A stretch of 64,000 nucleotides of DNA from Alkalihalobacterium elongatum (GCF_019024285.1 NZ_WMKZ01000013.1:45502-109501), one strand, 5' to 3'. Shown: positions 1 to 8,642, numbered from the stretch's first letter. The notes: a model not told the origin generated them from the sequence alone. Program-made: numbers and translations.

Positions 1-1
1 A

Positions 2-760
2 TCAAAAGATCGTACAGACATTATTATCCCAGCTATTCAAGCTATTGCTTCTCTTATCAAGGTAACTAATGCACCACAGTTTATTATGAGTAATAAAGGA
101 TTAAGAGACGGGATATTTTATGAAGAAGTCTTACAGCAAATTGGGATTGATCAATTTCCAAACGTTGCTGATGAAAGTTTCTTCCAACTATCCTACAATT
201 ATCAAATTGATAATGAACATGTTAAGCAAGTGTCTAAACTTGCTTCGGCTATTTATAAAGAACTTTCTCCATACCTTCTTGAAAAATATAATGATGAAGA
301 AAACATGCAGCTATTAAGGTATAGCGCAAGAGTCCTCTATATGGGGGAGTATATTAGTAATGAAGCCAGTAGCCAACATACATTTTATTTGTTATCCAAT
401 AAGACAATTGATGGGCTTTCACACTCACAGAGGTTAGCAATAGCACTTATCTCTTCTTTTAAGTCAAAATCCTATTTATTACAGTTCGCTACTCCATACA
501 GTGAACTACTATCAAAACAACAATTAAAACGTTATGAACTACTTGGAGCAATCCTTAAACTTGCATACTCACTTAATCGAACACGACGAAACGTCATTTA
601 CAAATGTTTCGTTACAAAACCATCAAAGAGAAATATACAACTACAGCTTCTATGTAATAATGACTATTTTTTCGAAGAAGAACAAGCCCAAAAATACAAA
701 AAGCATATTGAGAAAAGACTAAATTTTAACTTCGAGTTGCATTTCCAAAATAATAACTAA
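2..760 (+). CDS. ppx: Exopolyphosphatase (Ppx/GppA family), 3' part only
   Basis: This reading frame is open from the first bases of the window, so the gene begins upstream and only the last 252 residues are present. The visible N-terminal part reads like the conserved end of the Ppx/GppA ASKHA-fold phosphatase domain (RTDIIIPAI near residue 4, then SNKGLRDGIFYE near residue 30). The remainder is the helical C-terminal domain typical of Gram-positive exopolyphosphatases. The family removes terminal phosphate from inorganic polyphosphate. It lies directly upstream of ppk on the same strand, which supports the assignment: the pair makes and degrades polyphosphate. The ATG at 86 is an internal methionine, not the start. 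Confidence 0.88.
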   Translation, partial: SKDRTDIIIPAIQAIASLIKVTNAPQFIMSNKGLRDGIFYEEVLQQIGIDQFPNVADESFFQLSYNYQIDNEHVKQVSKLASAIYKELSPYLLEKYNDEENMQLLRYSARVLYMGEYISNEASSQHTFYLLSNKTIDGLSHSQRLAIALISSFKSKSYLLQFATPYSELLSKQQLKRYELLGAILKLAYSLNRTRRNVIYKCFVTKPSKRNIQLQLLCNNDYFFEEEQAQKYKKHIEKRLNFNFELHFQNNN

Positions 761-799
761 TTTACACAATGTTTACATAAAATTTACAATCAATTGATA
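761..799 (+). promoter_or_regulatory. Pho box (PhoP-binding repeats) upstream of ppk
   Basis: Four hexamers occur at an exact 11-base period: TTTACA at 761-766, TTTACA at 772-777, TTTACA at 783-788 and TTGATA at 794-799. Direct TT(A/C/T)ACA-like repeats with 5-base gaps, on one face of the helix, are the established Bacillus PhoP binding pattern. The array begins right after the ppx stop codon and ends 47 bases before the ppk start, leaving room for a -10 element (several AT-rich candidates between 800 and 820). I infer phosphate-starvation control of ppk separate from ppx. Confidence 0.7.
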
Positions 800-845
800 T
801 TATGGAATTAGATTAGATACTTTTATTTTGGAGAGGTTGATAATT

Positions 846-2951
846 ATGTCGACAAAATACATCGAACAAAACATGCCCATTGATCTAAATAACCCAGCCT
901 TTTACAATAACCGTGAACTCAGTTGGTTAGCTTTTAATGAGAGAGTATTAGAAGAAGCTATAGATGAAAGAAACCCGCTTTTAGAAAGGTTAAAGTTTCT
1001 AGCCATATTTAGCTCAAACTTAGATGAATTTTTTATGGTACGTGTCGCTGGCTTAAAAGACCAGGTAAAGGCTGGATTTAACAAACCTGAAAATAAAGCT
1101 GGATTAACACCTAAACAACAATTAAAAAAAATTTCAGAAAAAACGCAACAACTTGTTCGTCTTCAAGATAATATGTTTTGTGAGACATTATTACCAATGC
1201 TTTATCATGAAGGCGTTCAGTTTTTAGCTATTGATGAAGTAAATAATGAACAGATGGAATTTTTAGAATATCGTTTTATGCATTACATTTTTCCAGTTCT
1301 AACGCCAATGGCAATCGATGCCTATCGCCCATTTCCAATGTTACAAAATAAAAGTTTAAACTTAGCCGTCTTGCTTAAGGATGATCAGAAAAAAGAACGC
1401 TTAGCAATTGTACAAGTTCCTAGTGTTTTAAACCGCTTTATTCAGTTACCTAGCACTTGTGAAAAACAACAGTATATTTTGCTTGAAAATGTCATTAGTC
1501 ACTTTATTGGGATGTTATTTCAAGGGTATGAAGTGCAATCGGTATCACCATTTCGAATTACTCGTAACGCCGATTTAACAATACATGAAGAAGGAGCACG
1601 TGATCTTTTAAGAGAGATTGAAAAAGAATTAAAGAAGCGTAAATGGGGCTCTACTGTACGCCTTGAAATTCAAGAAGGGTTGATGGAACCTAAAGTTTTA
1701 AATCTTTTACTTGATGTATTAGAAGTTCATAGTAAGGATGTTTATTCTTTTAAAGGACCTTTAGATTTGTCGTTTTTATTTAAGCTCTATGGAAAATTAG
1801 TTTTAGAATACGAGCATTTAGCAAATGAAAATTTAGTTCCACAAACACCTGAAGATTTAGTAAACGAAGATAATATTTTTCATGCGATTGATAAAAAGGA
1901 TATTTTTCTTCATCATCCATATGAGTCATTTCAACCAATTATTGACTTTCTAAGTATAGCAGCCGATGATCCGAATGTGCTTGCCATTAAGCAAACTCTA
2001 TATCGAGTCAGTGGGGACTCTCCAATTATTAATGCGTTAGCAAGAGCGGCTGAACAAGGTAAACAAGTAACTGTACTTGTAGAACTAAAAGCACGTTTTG
2101 ATGAAGAGAACAATATTCAATGGGCTAAGAAGTTAGAAAAAGCTGGTGTTCATGTTATATATGGGATTACAGCTTTAAAGACACATAGTAAAATTACCCT
2201 AGTCGTTCGCCATGAGAATGATAATATTCAGCGTTACGTTCATCTAGGAACAGGTAATTACAATGACTCAACCGCAAAACTATATACAGACATGGGTATC
2301 CTTACTTCAGATGAGGGCTTTGGAATTGATGCAACTAACTTTTTTAATTATTTGAGTGGATATAGTAATAAACCAATATGGAATCATCTTTCGACCGCAC
2401 CTTTCCAAATTAGGGAGACGTTCATTGAAGCGATTGATAAAGAAATCGAATTTCATATACAATCAGGAAATGGTCGTATTATTGCTAAGATGAATTCATT
2501 GACTGATAAGCCAATTATCTTAAAGCTCTATGAAGCTTCGCAAGCGGGCGTTAAAATAGATCTAATTGTTCGAGGTATATGCTGTTTAAGACCTGGGGTT
2601 GAAGGCGTGAGTGAAAATATCCGTGTTCGAAGTATTGTTGATCGTTTTCTAGAGCATAGTCGGATTTTTTACTTTCATCACGGTGGAGAAGAGAAAATTT
2701 TCCTTTCGTCTGCAGACTGGATGACAAGAAACATGGAAAAACGAATTGAAATTTTATTTCCAATCTATAGCCCTAGTATTAAAAGAAGAATAATTGAAGT
2801 TTTAGATCTAACCTTAAAAGATAATGTGAAAGCAAGAGAACAAGATAAATATGGGCAATACCATTATGTTCCTTGTCAAGAAAATGAGAAACCATTACAG
2901 AGCCAGCTTAAATTTTATGAAATGGCAGCTCGCTTCAGTGAAGATATGTAA
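846..2951 (+). CDS. ppk: Polyphosphate kinase 1
   Basis: PPK1 makes inorganic polyphosphate from ATP through a phosphohistidine intermediate and can run in reverse. The 701-residue protein has the usual family length and domain order: N-terminal helical domain (NRELSWLAFNERVLEEA near residue 20), head domain, and two phospholipase-D-like C-terminal domains. The phosphorylated histidine is in THSKI at about residue 447, and a second active-site histidine is in FHHGG near residue 611. I start at ATG 846, nine bases after the ribosome site GGAGAGG (830-836). The in-frame TTG at 828 lies upstream of that site. Transcription is probably controlled by the Pho box at 761-799. Confidence 0.96.
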   Translation: MSTKYIEQNMPIDLNNPAFYNNRELSWLAFNERVLEEAIDERNPLLERLKFLAIFSSNLDEFFMVRVAGLKDQVKAGFNKPENKAGLTPKQQLKKISEKTQQLVRLQDNMFCETLLPMLYHEGVQFLAIDEVNNEQMEFLEYRFMHYIFPVLTPMAIDAYRPFPMLQNKSLNLAVLLKDDQKKERLAIVQVPSVLNRFIQLPSTCEKQQYILLENVISHFIGMLFQGYEVQSVSPFRITRNADLTIHEEGARDLLREIEKELKKRKWGSTVRLEIQEGLMEPKVLNLLLDVLEVHSKDVYSFKGPLDLSFLFKLYGKLVLEYEHLANENLVPQTPEDLVNEDNIFHAIDKKDIFLHHPYESFQPIIDFLSIAADDPNVLAIKQTLYRVSGDSPIINALARAAEQGKQVTVLVELKARFDEENNIQWAKKLEKAGVHVIYGITALKTHSKITLVVRHENDNIQRYVHLGTGNYNDSTAKLYTDMGILTSDEGFGIDATNFFNYLSGYSNKPIWNHLSTAPFQIRETFIEAIDKEIEFHIQSGNGRIIAKMNSLTDKPIILKLYEASQAGVKIDLIVRGICCLRPGVEGVSENIRVRSIVDRFLEHSRIFYFHHGGEEKIFLSSADWMTRNMEKRIEILFPIYSPSIKRRIIEVLDLTLKDNVKAREQDKYGQYHYVPCQENEKPLQSQLKFYEMAARFSEDM

Positions 2952-3007
2952 CACAAGAAAAACGCAGTAGGAGCTAGACATCTTTAAGATGTTCTCCTTT
3001 CTCCATA

Positions 3008-3037
3008 AAAAGGTACTCACGAAAATGAGTACCTTTT
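3008..3037. terminator. Bidirectional terminator between ppk and the metal transporter
   Basis: A perfect 12-bp stem (AAAAGGTACTCA pairing with TGAGTACCTTTT) closes a 6-base loop at 3020-3025. The A and T runs at its two ends make it usable for both convergent genes. A second hairpin just upstream (2969-2998; AGGAG/CTCCT outside and ACATCTT/AAGATGT inside) may assist termination of ppk. Confidence 0.8.
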
Positions 3038-3042
3038 ACGTT

Positions 3043-3909
3043 TTATGCTGTTTTTTGAACCCTTGAACGGAAATATCGCGTAACTACACCTTGTTTAGGT
3101 GAAAAGAAAAACACAAGACCAAAAATAACTGAAGCAACTAGTACGATCGACGCACCCGAGGCCACATCATAGACAACAGAGAAGAATATTCCAAGAATTG
3201 CTGATATCGAACCAAAGAATGCTGATAAAAATAACATAACTGGTAAGCGATCAGTTAATAGATAAGCAGTGGCCCCCGGTGTAATTAACATTGCTACAAC
3301 TAAAATAATCCCTACTGTTTTTAACGAAGCAACAGTAACTAATGATAATAGTAGCATTAATAAGTAATGAATCATTTGTACTGGTATACCAGCAGCCTTA
3401 GCCATTGTTGGATCGAAAGTGCTCATTAATAATGGCCGGTAAAATAAGAATATCATTAATAATACAAATGCTCCGATACCGAATGTTACCCATAAATCAC
3501 TCCTAGAAACTGCTAAAACATTACCAAACAATATGTGCCATAGATCTAAAGACGTTCCTCTCAGATTGGTTAATAAAACGACACCAAGAGCAAAAGCAGC
3601 TGTGAATAATATCCCTATTGCGGAGTCATCTTTAATTCGACTATTTTGTGAAACATATCCAATTCCAAGTGCAGTTAATACCCCTGCTATTACAGCACCC
3701 ACAAAGAAACTAGCACCGACCATATAAGCAATTACAACCCCAGGTAAAACTGCATGTGAGATAGCATCGCCCATAAGCGCCATACCACGTAAAATAATAA
3801 AACACCCAATTACCCCGCAGATGATCCCAACTAATATTGCAGCAATTAAAGCTTGTTGGAGATAATTATAACGAGACACCTGGTCAATAAATGATATAAC
3901 TTCTTGCAT
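3043..3909 (-). CDS. Manganese/zinc-type ABC transporter permease
   Basis: This 288-residue integral membrane protein belongs to the ABC-3 permease family (MntC/MntD, SitC, ZnuB). The N-terminus contains the family signature: GVIGCFIILRGMALMGDAIS followed by HAVLPGV (residues about 35-60). At least eight hydrophobic segments follow. A coupling-helix region and TPGATAYLLTDRLP near residue 215 are also typical. It is translated directly after the ATPase gene, whose stop shares one base with this start (TAATG), so the two form one transcription unit. No substrate-binding protein is adjacent. The metal cannot be read from the permease alone; the ATPase and operator favour manganese. Confidence 0.85.
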   Translation of the reverse strand: MQEVISFIDQVSRYNYLQQALIAAILVGIICGVIGCFIILRGMALMGDAISHAVLPGVVIAYMVGASFFVGAVIAGVLTALGIGYVSQNSRIKDDSAIGILFTAAFALGVVLLTNLRGTSLDLWHILFGNVLAVSRSDLWVTFGIGAFVLLMIFLFYRPLLMSTFDPTMAKAAGIPVQMIHYLLMLLLSLVTVASLKTVGIILVVAMLITPGATAYLLTDRLPVMLFLSAFFGSISAILGIFFSVVYDVASGASIVLVASVIFGLVFFFSPKQGVVTRYFRSRVQKTA

Positions 3910-4667
3910 TAGTTACCCACCACCATCATTTGATCGTTGTCATTGAAAAGTTTAATCTTTCCTTTATATGTTTGTGATAGTAGCTCTGGTTTAAAGGTTT
4001 CACTGACTTCTCCATACCCAATAAGTTCCTTATTTACTAACATCACTTGATCAAAATACTCTTCTACCTTGCTTAAATCATGATGAACAACAAGGATTGT
4101 TTTATTTTCTTCTTTTAGTGCTTTTAAAATATTAAAAATAATCTCTTCAGAGGTTACATCAATACCAGCAAAAGGTTCATCAAGGAAAAATAGTGTTGCT
4201 TGTTGAGCTAACGCTCTTGCTATAAATACTCGTTGTTGCTGCCCACCAGAAAGCTCACCAATTTGTCGCTTTCTAAATTCAGTCATTCCTACCTTTTCCA
4301 ATGCCTCTTTGACAATTCTTTTATCATCTTTTGAAGGACGTTTATACCAAGGTAAGTGAATAAACCTTCCCATCATAACAACATCTTCAACGAGTACAGG
4401 AAAGTCCCAATCAATTAGACTTCGTTGTGGTACATAAGCAATTTGTCTTCTCACCTTTTTAATTGATTTTTTAAAGGCACTAATGCCGCTATTAGTGGAT
4501 TTTTCTAAACCTAGTATTGCTTTAATTAATGTTGACTTTCCAGCACCATTTGGTCCAACAATTCCAATTAATTTACCTGCATCAGCAGTAAAACTCACAT
4601 TATTAACTGCTTGAAGGTTATCGTAATAAACGGAGAGATTATTTACCTCTAACATTCGTTCCATCAT
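3909..4667 (-). CDS. Manganese/zinc-type ABC transporter ATP-binding protein
   Basis: This is the ATPase partner of the downstream permease, 252 residues from the chosen start. The Walker A motif GPNGAGKST is at 38-46, the Q-loop region YVPQRSLIDWDFPV at 78-91, the signature LSGGQ at 139-143, Walker B LFFLDEP at about 159-165 and the switch histidine in VVHHD near 197. The YVPQRS-DWDFPV sequence is characteristic of the manganese/iron branch (MntB, SitB, PsaB). I start at ATG 4667 behind AGAGGGG; ATG 4664 is equally possible. The longer frame beginning at 4709 has no ribosome site. A sigma-A promoter and an MntR-like operator lie upstream. Confidence 0.88.
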   Translation of the reverse strand: MMERMLEVNNLSVYYDNLQAVNNVSFTADAGKLIGIVGPNGAGKSTLIKAILGLEKSTNSGISAFKKSIKKVRRQIAYVPQRSLIDWDFPVLVEDVVMMGRFIHLPWYKRPSKDDKRIVKEALEKVGMTEFRKRQIGELSGGQQQRVFIARALAQQATLFFLDEPFAGIDVTSEEIIFNILKALKEENKTILVVHHDLSKVEEYFDQVMLVNKELIGYGEVSETFKPELLSQTYKGKIKLFNDNDQMMVVGN

Positions 4668-4789
4668 AAAACCCCTCTCTGTTTTCATCTTTTTAATTAA
4701 CCGTTTCATTCGAAAGTTAAGTATTAATAGAAGTTTATCCGCAATTCACCTAAATCTATTTTATGAAACTGATTTGGATTTTGTGCTTA

Positions 4790-4813
4790 AAAAGTTTCCT
4801 TAGGTAAACTTTT
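4790..4813. promoter_or_regulatory. MntR-like operator of the metal ABC transporter
   Basis: A 24-base dyad with 20 of 24 positions symmetric (outer arms AAAAGTTT and AAACTTTT around an imperfect CCTTAGGT core) lies just downstream of the -10 element of the transporter promoter. Read on the minus strand it contains ACCTAAGGAAACT, close to the Bacillus MntR sites as I remember them (CCTTAAGGAAACT). A related half site, AAGGAAACCTT at 4841-4851, sits between the -35 and -10. Binding of Mn-loaded MntR here would repress the operon; this is inference from sequence. Confidence 0.55.
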
Positions 4814-4826
4814 TATACTATAACCA

Positions 4827-4856
4827 ATTATATTAGCTAAAAGGAAACCTTGTAAA
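4827..4856 (-). promoter_or_regulatory. Sigma-A promoter of the metal ABC transporter operon
   Basis: On the minus strand, -35 TTTACA (4851-4856) and -10 TATAAT (4827-4832) are separated by 18 bases. The predicted transcript start, near 4820, precedes the operator dyad at 4790-4813. Confidence 0.65.
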
Positions 4857-4985
4857 TGATTTTTTACTAAATTTATATGGCAAAACCGATTTGAAATAAT
4901 TTCCTTGTTTTTTTTATAAGCTTTCACATTTTTTTAGTGGGTTCATAAACTATTGGTATTAGTGCAGCCAGAGGAGGAACTGATG

Positions 4986-5258
4986 ATGAATCCTTTTTTT
5001 CAACAGATGATTAATCATAAGATTAATTCTTTAACTCCTAAAGAATTAATTGCTTTATCCCATCAACATCAAATGCCCATTAATGAGGAACAAGCTAATA
5101 AAGTAATTCAAGTTATTCAATCAGAACCCATTGATGTTGGAAATCGCTCACAAATCGAACGGATGATCAAACGATTACAAACTGAGGTAGACCCTTATGT
5201 TTCCAAGTTAATTTCTCAACTCCTTAACCAATACGGACATCTTCTAAACCAGCTATAA
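4986..5258 (+). CDS. yqfT: DUF2624 family protein (YqfT-like)
   Basis: A 90-residue protein of unknown function, recognised by its start, NPFFQQMINHKINSLTPKEL, and by its place beside nfo, as in B. subtilis. It is predicted all-helical and soluble, with no signal peptide or membrane segment. The middle (ANKVIQVIQSEPIDVGNRSQ) resembles a small helical repeat. A strong ribosome site GAGGAGG (4971-4977) favours ATG 4986 (8-base spacing) over ATG 4983. The gene is monocistronic, on the opposite strand to nfo, and ends at a shared terminator. Family membership is fairly sure; function is unknown. Confidence 0.8.
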   Translation: MNPFFQQMINHKINSLTPKELIALSHQHQMPINEEQANKVIQVIQSEPIDVGNRSQIERMIKRLQTEVDPYVSKLISQLLNQYGHLLNQL

Positions 5259-5292
5259 TAAGTGAACAACTATCATTCATAACCTAGACGAA

Positions 5293-5350
5293 AAAAAGAC
5301 TGTTCATTTCCTTTCCACGCTAAATGTGTCAGGGATGAAACAGTCTTTTT
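5293..5350. terminator. Bidirectional terminator between yqfT and nfo
   Basis: AAAAAGACTGTT at 5293-5304 pairs perfectly with AACAGTCTTTTT at 5339-5350, closing a 34-base loop. The terminal T run serves yqfT and the A run (T run on the minus strand) serves nfo. Confidence 0.7.
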
Positions 5351-5381
5351 CTACATAATATTGCTTTGGGAACTTCACAGT

Positions 5382-6281
5382 TTAAGAGTTCATAATAGCT
5401 TCTCTCAATTGATTATTGAAACTGGAGCTTTTGAGCATCTCAATTTCATGTTTGTATGGAGCCTTTTTATTATTTTTATCTTCACCAACATATGGGGTCT
5501 CTAAAATTTTGGGTACTTCTGTTAATTGTGGATGATGAACAATTTTGTGAAGTGCATCATAACCAATATGACCGAAACCAATGTTTTCATGGCGGTCTTT
5601 TCTAGCGCCGCGCTCATTTTTGCTGTCGTTAATATGAAGTACTTTCAAGCGGTCTATTCCAACTAATTTATCAAATTGTTCTAGAACGCCGTCAAAATCA
5701 TTAACAATATCATACCCTGCATCGTGTGTATGACATGTATCAAAGCAAACGGTTAACTTCTCATTATGTGTAACTCCATCTATAATGCTCGCTAATTCTT
5801 CAAATGTACGGCCACATTCAGTACCTTTTCCAGCCATCGTTTCCAGCGCAATTTGAACATGTTGATCTTTTTCTAAAACTTCGTTTAGGCCTTCTATTAT
5901 TTTTTTTATGCCAGCTTCTGCCCCAGCTCCAACATGTGCACCTGGGTGAAGAACAATTTGTTTTGCACCTAACGCCTCTGTACGTTCAATCTCACTACGT
6001 AAAAAGTCAACACCCAACCTAAATGTAGCTGGTTTTTCCGTATTTGCAATATTAATAATATACGGCGCATGAACAACAATTTCATCGATCCCATTTTCTT
6101 TCATATGAGCTAACCCAGCTTCAATATTTAGCTCCTCAATTGGCTTTCGACGAGTATTTTGCGGTGCACCAGTATAAATCATAAATGTGTTTGCCCCGTA
6201 TGATATCGCTTCCTCACTCGATGCTAATAACATTTTCTTTCCACTCATTGAAACGTGTGATCCTAATAACACCTTCTCCAC
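5382..6281 (-). CDS. nfo: Endonuclease IV (AP endonuclease)
   Basis: Endonuclease IV cuts DNA at abasic sites in base excision repair using a trinuclear zinc centre in a TIM barrel. The 299-residue protein has the family metal-binding motifs in order: VVHAPYIIN (about 69-77), [10 protein letters not shown] (about 112), ETMAGKGTE (about 147), [13 protein letters not shown] (about 179), HINDSKN (about 217) and the [11 protein letters not shown] loop (about 231). The length is normal. It lies downstream of cshB on the same strand with a 62-base gap, as in B. subtilis (yqfS), and ends at a shared terminator. Confidence 0.96.
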   Translation of the reverse strand: MEKVLLGSHVSMSGKKMLLASSEEAISYGANTFMIYTGAPQNTRRKPIEELNIEAGLAHMKENGIDEIVVHAPYIINIANTEKPATFRLGVDFLRSEIERTEALGAKQIVLHPGAHVGAGAEAGIKKIIEGLNEVLEKDQHVQIALETMAGKGTECGRTFEELASIIDGVTHNEKLTVCFDTCHTHDAGYDIVNDFDGVLEQFDKLVGIDRLKVLHINDSKNERGARKDRHENIGFGHIGYDALHKIVHHPQLTEVPKILETPYVGEDKNNKKAPYKHEIEMLKSSSFNNQLREAIMNS

Positions 6282-6343
6282 TCCTCTTTACAGTTTTTTC
6301 ATATAGATGTTTATCAAGAAAGCAATTTAATCTAGATCTTTAA

Positions 6344-7654
6344 CTATTTCTTTCTACGATTTAATCTTCTCTCTCTCTTTTCCTGTTTTTCTTGTAAGTA
6401 TCGTGCTTTCTTCTTATATCCAGGTTTCACCTTTTTCGGTCTTGCAATTGCCTTTCCACTACTAACTTGAGTCTTACTTTTTGGCTTACTTCCGCCGAAC
6501 TTAGGTTTATCTAATGTAATTAATTCGCCATTTTTTATGTCAGTAAAAGTGAATGCAATTCCTCTTTTCATCAACTTCTCAATTGCCTCTTGCTCATGTG
6601 GCTCATAAACCGTAACAGCAAGCCCTTCATTTCCAGCACGTGCCGTTCTACCAACACGGTGTATATAGAAATCAAGATCCTTTGGAATATTGTAATTGAT
6701 AATATGAGTTATTCCTTTAATATCAATTCCTCGTGCAGCTAAATCTGTCGCCACTAAGTATTGGATTTTAACATCATTTACTTGCTTCATAACTTGTTTT
6801 CGTTCACGAGGTTGTAGCCCACCATGTAAGCGACCTACGTTAAGTCCTGCTGATAGCATCGCATCTGCTACTTCATCAGCTTGCTCTTTCGTGTTGGTAA
6901 AGATTATGGCAAGATATGGATTAACAACCTTAGCAACCTCTATCGTCACTTCAATTTTGTTACGGTGTCTTAATGCAATTAAACGGTGCTCAATTTTTGG
7001 TGCAGTTGCATGTTCTGGCTTTACATGAACATGTCTCGGGTTGTTCATATATTTTCGTAAAAATGGTTGTAATTTTTCAGGGATAGTTGCTGAGAAAACT
7101 AGCATCTGTAAATCAACCGCCATCCGTGAAGCTAATTTATCCACATCTTCTAAAAATCCCATATCTAACATTTGATCAGCTTCATCAACAACAAGAATCG
7201 GTGTTTCTTGAACAGTTAAAGCTTGATCCTTAATTAAATCATTGATACGCCCAGGTGTACCTATAACAATATGCGGTTGTGTTTTTTCGAGTTTGTCAAT
7301 CATTCGTGAACGGTCAGTTCCTCCAACAAGTAACTTTGCTTGTATAGTTTGCTCTTCTTGATGGTCCAATAACTTCTTGAGCTCATTAAAGATTTGAGAA
7401 GCAAGCTCTCTTGTTGGTGCAGTAATTACTGCTTGTACCTCTTCTCTTTCAGAGTCAATAACATCAACAATGGGTAGTAAAAACGCTAACGTCTTTCCAG
7501 AGCCTGTTTGTGATTGGCCAATAACATCTTTACCACTTTTAATAGCTGGAATTAACCTTTCCTGAATTTCGGTTGGTAACGTAAAACCTTGTGCCGTGAC
7601 TGCGTTTATTAAAAAAGATTGTAAATCAAAACGAGCAAAATTTGAATTTGTCAT
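6344..7654 (-). CDS. cshB: DEAD-box RNA helicase CshB
   Basis: An ATP-dependent RNA helicase of 436 residues. Motifs are visible in order: Walker A QSQTGSGKT (47-55), PTRELASQ (80-87), TPGR (133-136), VDEAD (156-160), SAT (188-190), ATDLAARGID (about 305) and HRVGRTARAG (about 330). The C-terminal tail after about residue 385 is very rich in Lys and Arg (GYKKKARYLQEKQEKRERRL), typical of CshB and probably RNA-binding. CshB is associated with cold-stress RNA remodelling and RNA turnover in Bacillus. The position between yqfQ and nfo matches B. subtilis yqfR. Confidence 0.93.
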   Translation of the reverse strand: MTNSNFARFDLQSFLINAVTAQGFTLPTEIQERLIPAIKSGKDVIGQSQTGSGKTLAFLLPIVDVIDSEREEVQAVITAPTRELASQIFNELKKLLDHQEEQTIQAKLLVGGTDRSRMIDKLEKTQPHIVIGTPGRINDLIKDQALTVQETPILVVDEADQMLDMGFLEDVDKLASRMAVDLQMLVFSATIPEKLQPFLRKYMNNPRHVHVKPEHATAPKIEHRLIALRHRNKIEVTIEVAKVVNPYLAIIFTNTKEQADEVADAMLSAGLNVGRLHGGLQPRERKQVMKQVNDVKIQYLVATDLAARGIDIKGITHIINYNIPKDLDFYIHRVGRTARAGNEGLAVTVYEPHEQEAIEKLMKRGIAFTFTDIKNGELITLDKPKFGGSKPKSKTQVSSGKAIARPKKVKPGYKKKARYLQEKQEKRERRLNRRKK

Positions 7655-7847
7655 AACCTGTCTCCTACCTCTTTTACTTTATAAAGGGTTATATTCTATG
7701 CAATTGTTTATTCTACCAAAAACAGAATGTAAAAGCGAATTTGTCAAATACTTGATGACTTTGAACTTAACTCCTGATTGCACCAAACCTTCTGACGTGC
7801 ATATACCTAATCATAGAGAATGAATATTGCACGAAAGGATGAAAAGC

Positions 7848-8642
7848 ATGGTTTTACCTTACCAACAACAAATGATGATGCCGCCATCTTCTCCAGGCCC
7901 TTTCAACTTTCCATTTATAAATCACCCCCCAACACCACCAACAGGAATGTTCGGCATGCCTACTGGTGCACCAGGTATGATGCCTCCTACTGGTGGCGGC
8001 GGTGGTGGTGGCCTATTAGCACGGTTATTTGGTAGAGGTGCTGCTCGCGGCCTTGGTTCAGGATTTGCACCAGGTGCTGGTGGAGGTTTGTTTGGCGGTA
8101 CAGGTGCTGGTATGGGTGCTGCTGGGCCAGGTGCTTTAGCAGGTGGTATGGGTGCTGGTGCCCCTGGTGCTTTAGCAGGTGGTGCTGCGAGTAGTGGAGC
8201 GTTGGGCGGAGGCATGAACTTAATGGGAATACTCAACAACGCTCAACGGGTGATGGGTGTCGTACAATCTGTTACACCGATGATTCAGCAATACGGCCCA
8301 CTATTACGTAGTATGCCGCAACTATACCAAATCCTAAAAAGCAATCCTGATGGTGGAGAAGAAACCACTACATCGAATAGTGATACCGCAGACAATTCAG
8401 AAATTGGAGCCACTACAAAGCCCTCTGATAAAGAAGAAACGATAAGCAAGAATGAAAAAACAAGTTCAGATAAAAAAACAACCACAAAATTGAAGGTAAC
8501 AGAAAGTAAAAAAGTGACAAGTGGTAAAAAAACTAAAAAAGCAACTCCTTCAGCCAACAAAAAAAGATCGACTGTTACAAGGACTTCCTCCACTAATAAG
8601 TCCGCTCACGGAAATATACCTGCACCTAAAATGTATATTTAA
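7848..8642 (+). CDS. yqfQ: YqfQ/VrrA-like Gly/Pro-rich protein
   Basis: A 264-residue protein of unknown biochemical function. The N-terminal 60 residues are rich in Pro, Met and Gln (MVLPYQQQMMMPP). Residues about 50-125 are a Gly/Ala-rich low-complexity region with short internal repeats (GALAGG twice). A hydrophobic conserved core follows (about 125-165, LMGILNNAQRVMGVVQSVTP and LRSMPQLYQILK), which is the signature I associate with the YqfQ/VrrA family. The last 90 residues are a Lys/Thr/Ser-rich basic tail. I start at ATG 7848, eight bases after AAAGGA; the longer frame from TTG 7827 lacks a site. It is divergent from cshB and upstream of ispH, as in B. subtilis. Confidence 0.78.
   Translation: MVLPYQQQMMMPPSSPGPFNFPFINHPPTPPTGMFGMPTGAPGMMPPTGGGGGGGLLARLFGRGAARGLGSGFAPGAGGGLFGGTGAGMGAAGPGALAGGMGAGAPGALAGGAASSGALGGGMNLMGILNNAQRVMGVVQSVTPMIQQYGPLLRSMPQLYQILKSNPDGGEETTTSNSDTADNSEIGATTKPSDKEETISKNEKTSSDKKTTTKLKVTESKKVTSGKKTKKATPSANKKRSTVTRTSSTNKSAHGNIPAPKMYI
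8130..8201 (+). repeat. 36-bp in-frame tandem repeat inside yqfQ
   Basis: The 18-base core GGTGCTTTAGCAGGTGGT is present identically at 8130-8147 and 8166-8183, giving a 36-base period and encoding GALAGG each time. Divergent copies (GGTGCTG, GGTATGGGT) flank it. Its location matches the known variable-number repeat region of vrrA in the B. cereus group, although the residues differ. Confidence 0.6.

Noticed and set aside
828..845. TTG start of ppk six codons upstream of ATG 846
   Set aside because: The ribosome site GGAGAGG begins at 830, inside these codons, and the ATG is nine bases after it.
7922..8239. Collagen-like or antifreeze-type novel gene in the Gly/Pro-rich stretch
   Set aside because: It is the low-complexity part of yqfQ, with no regular Gly-X-Y triplets.
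8285..8593. 102-codon minus-strand frame inside yqfQ
   Set aside because: Antisense of a Lys/Thr-rich tail gives a Val/Leu/Phe-rich frame; no start signal.
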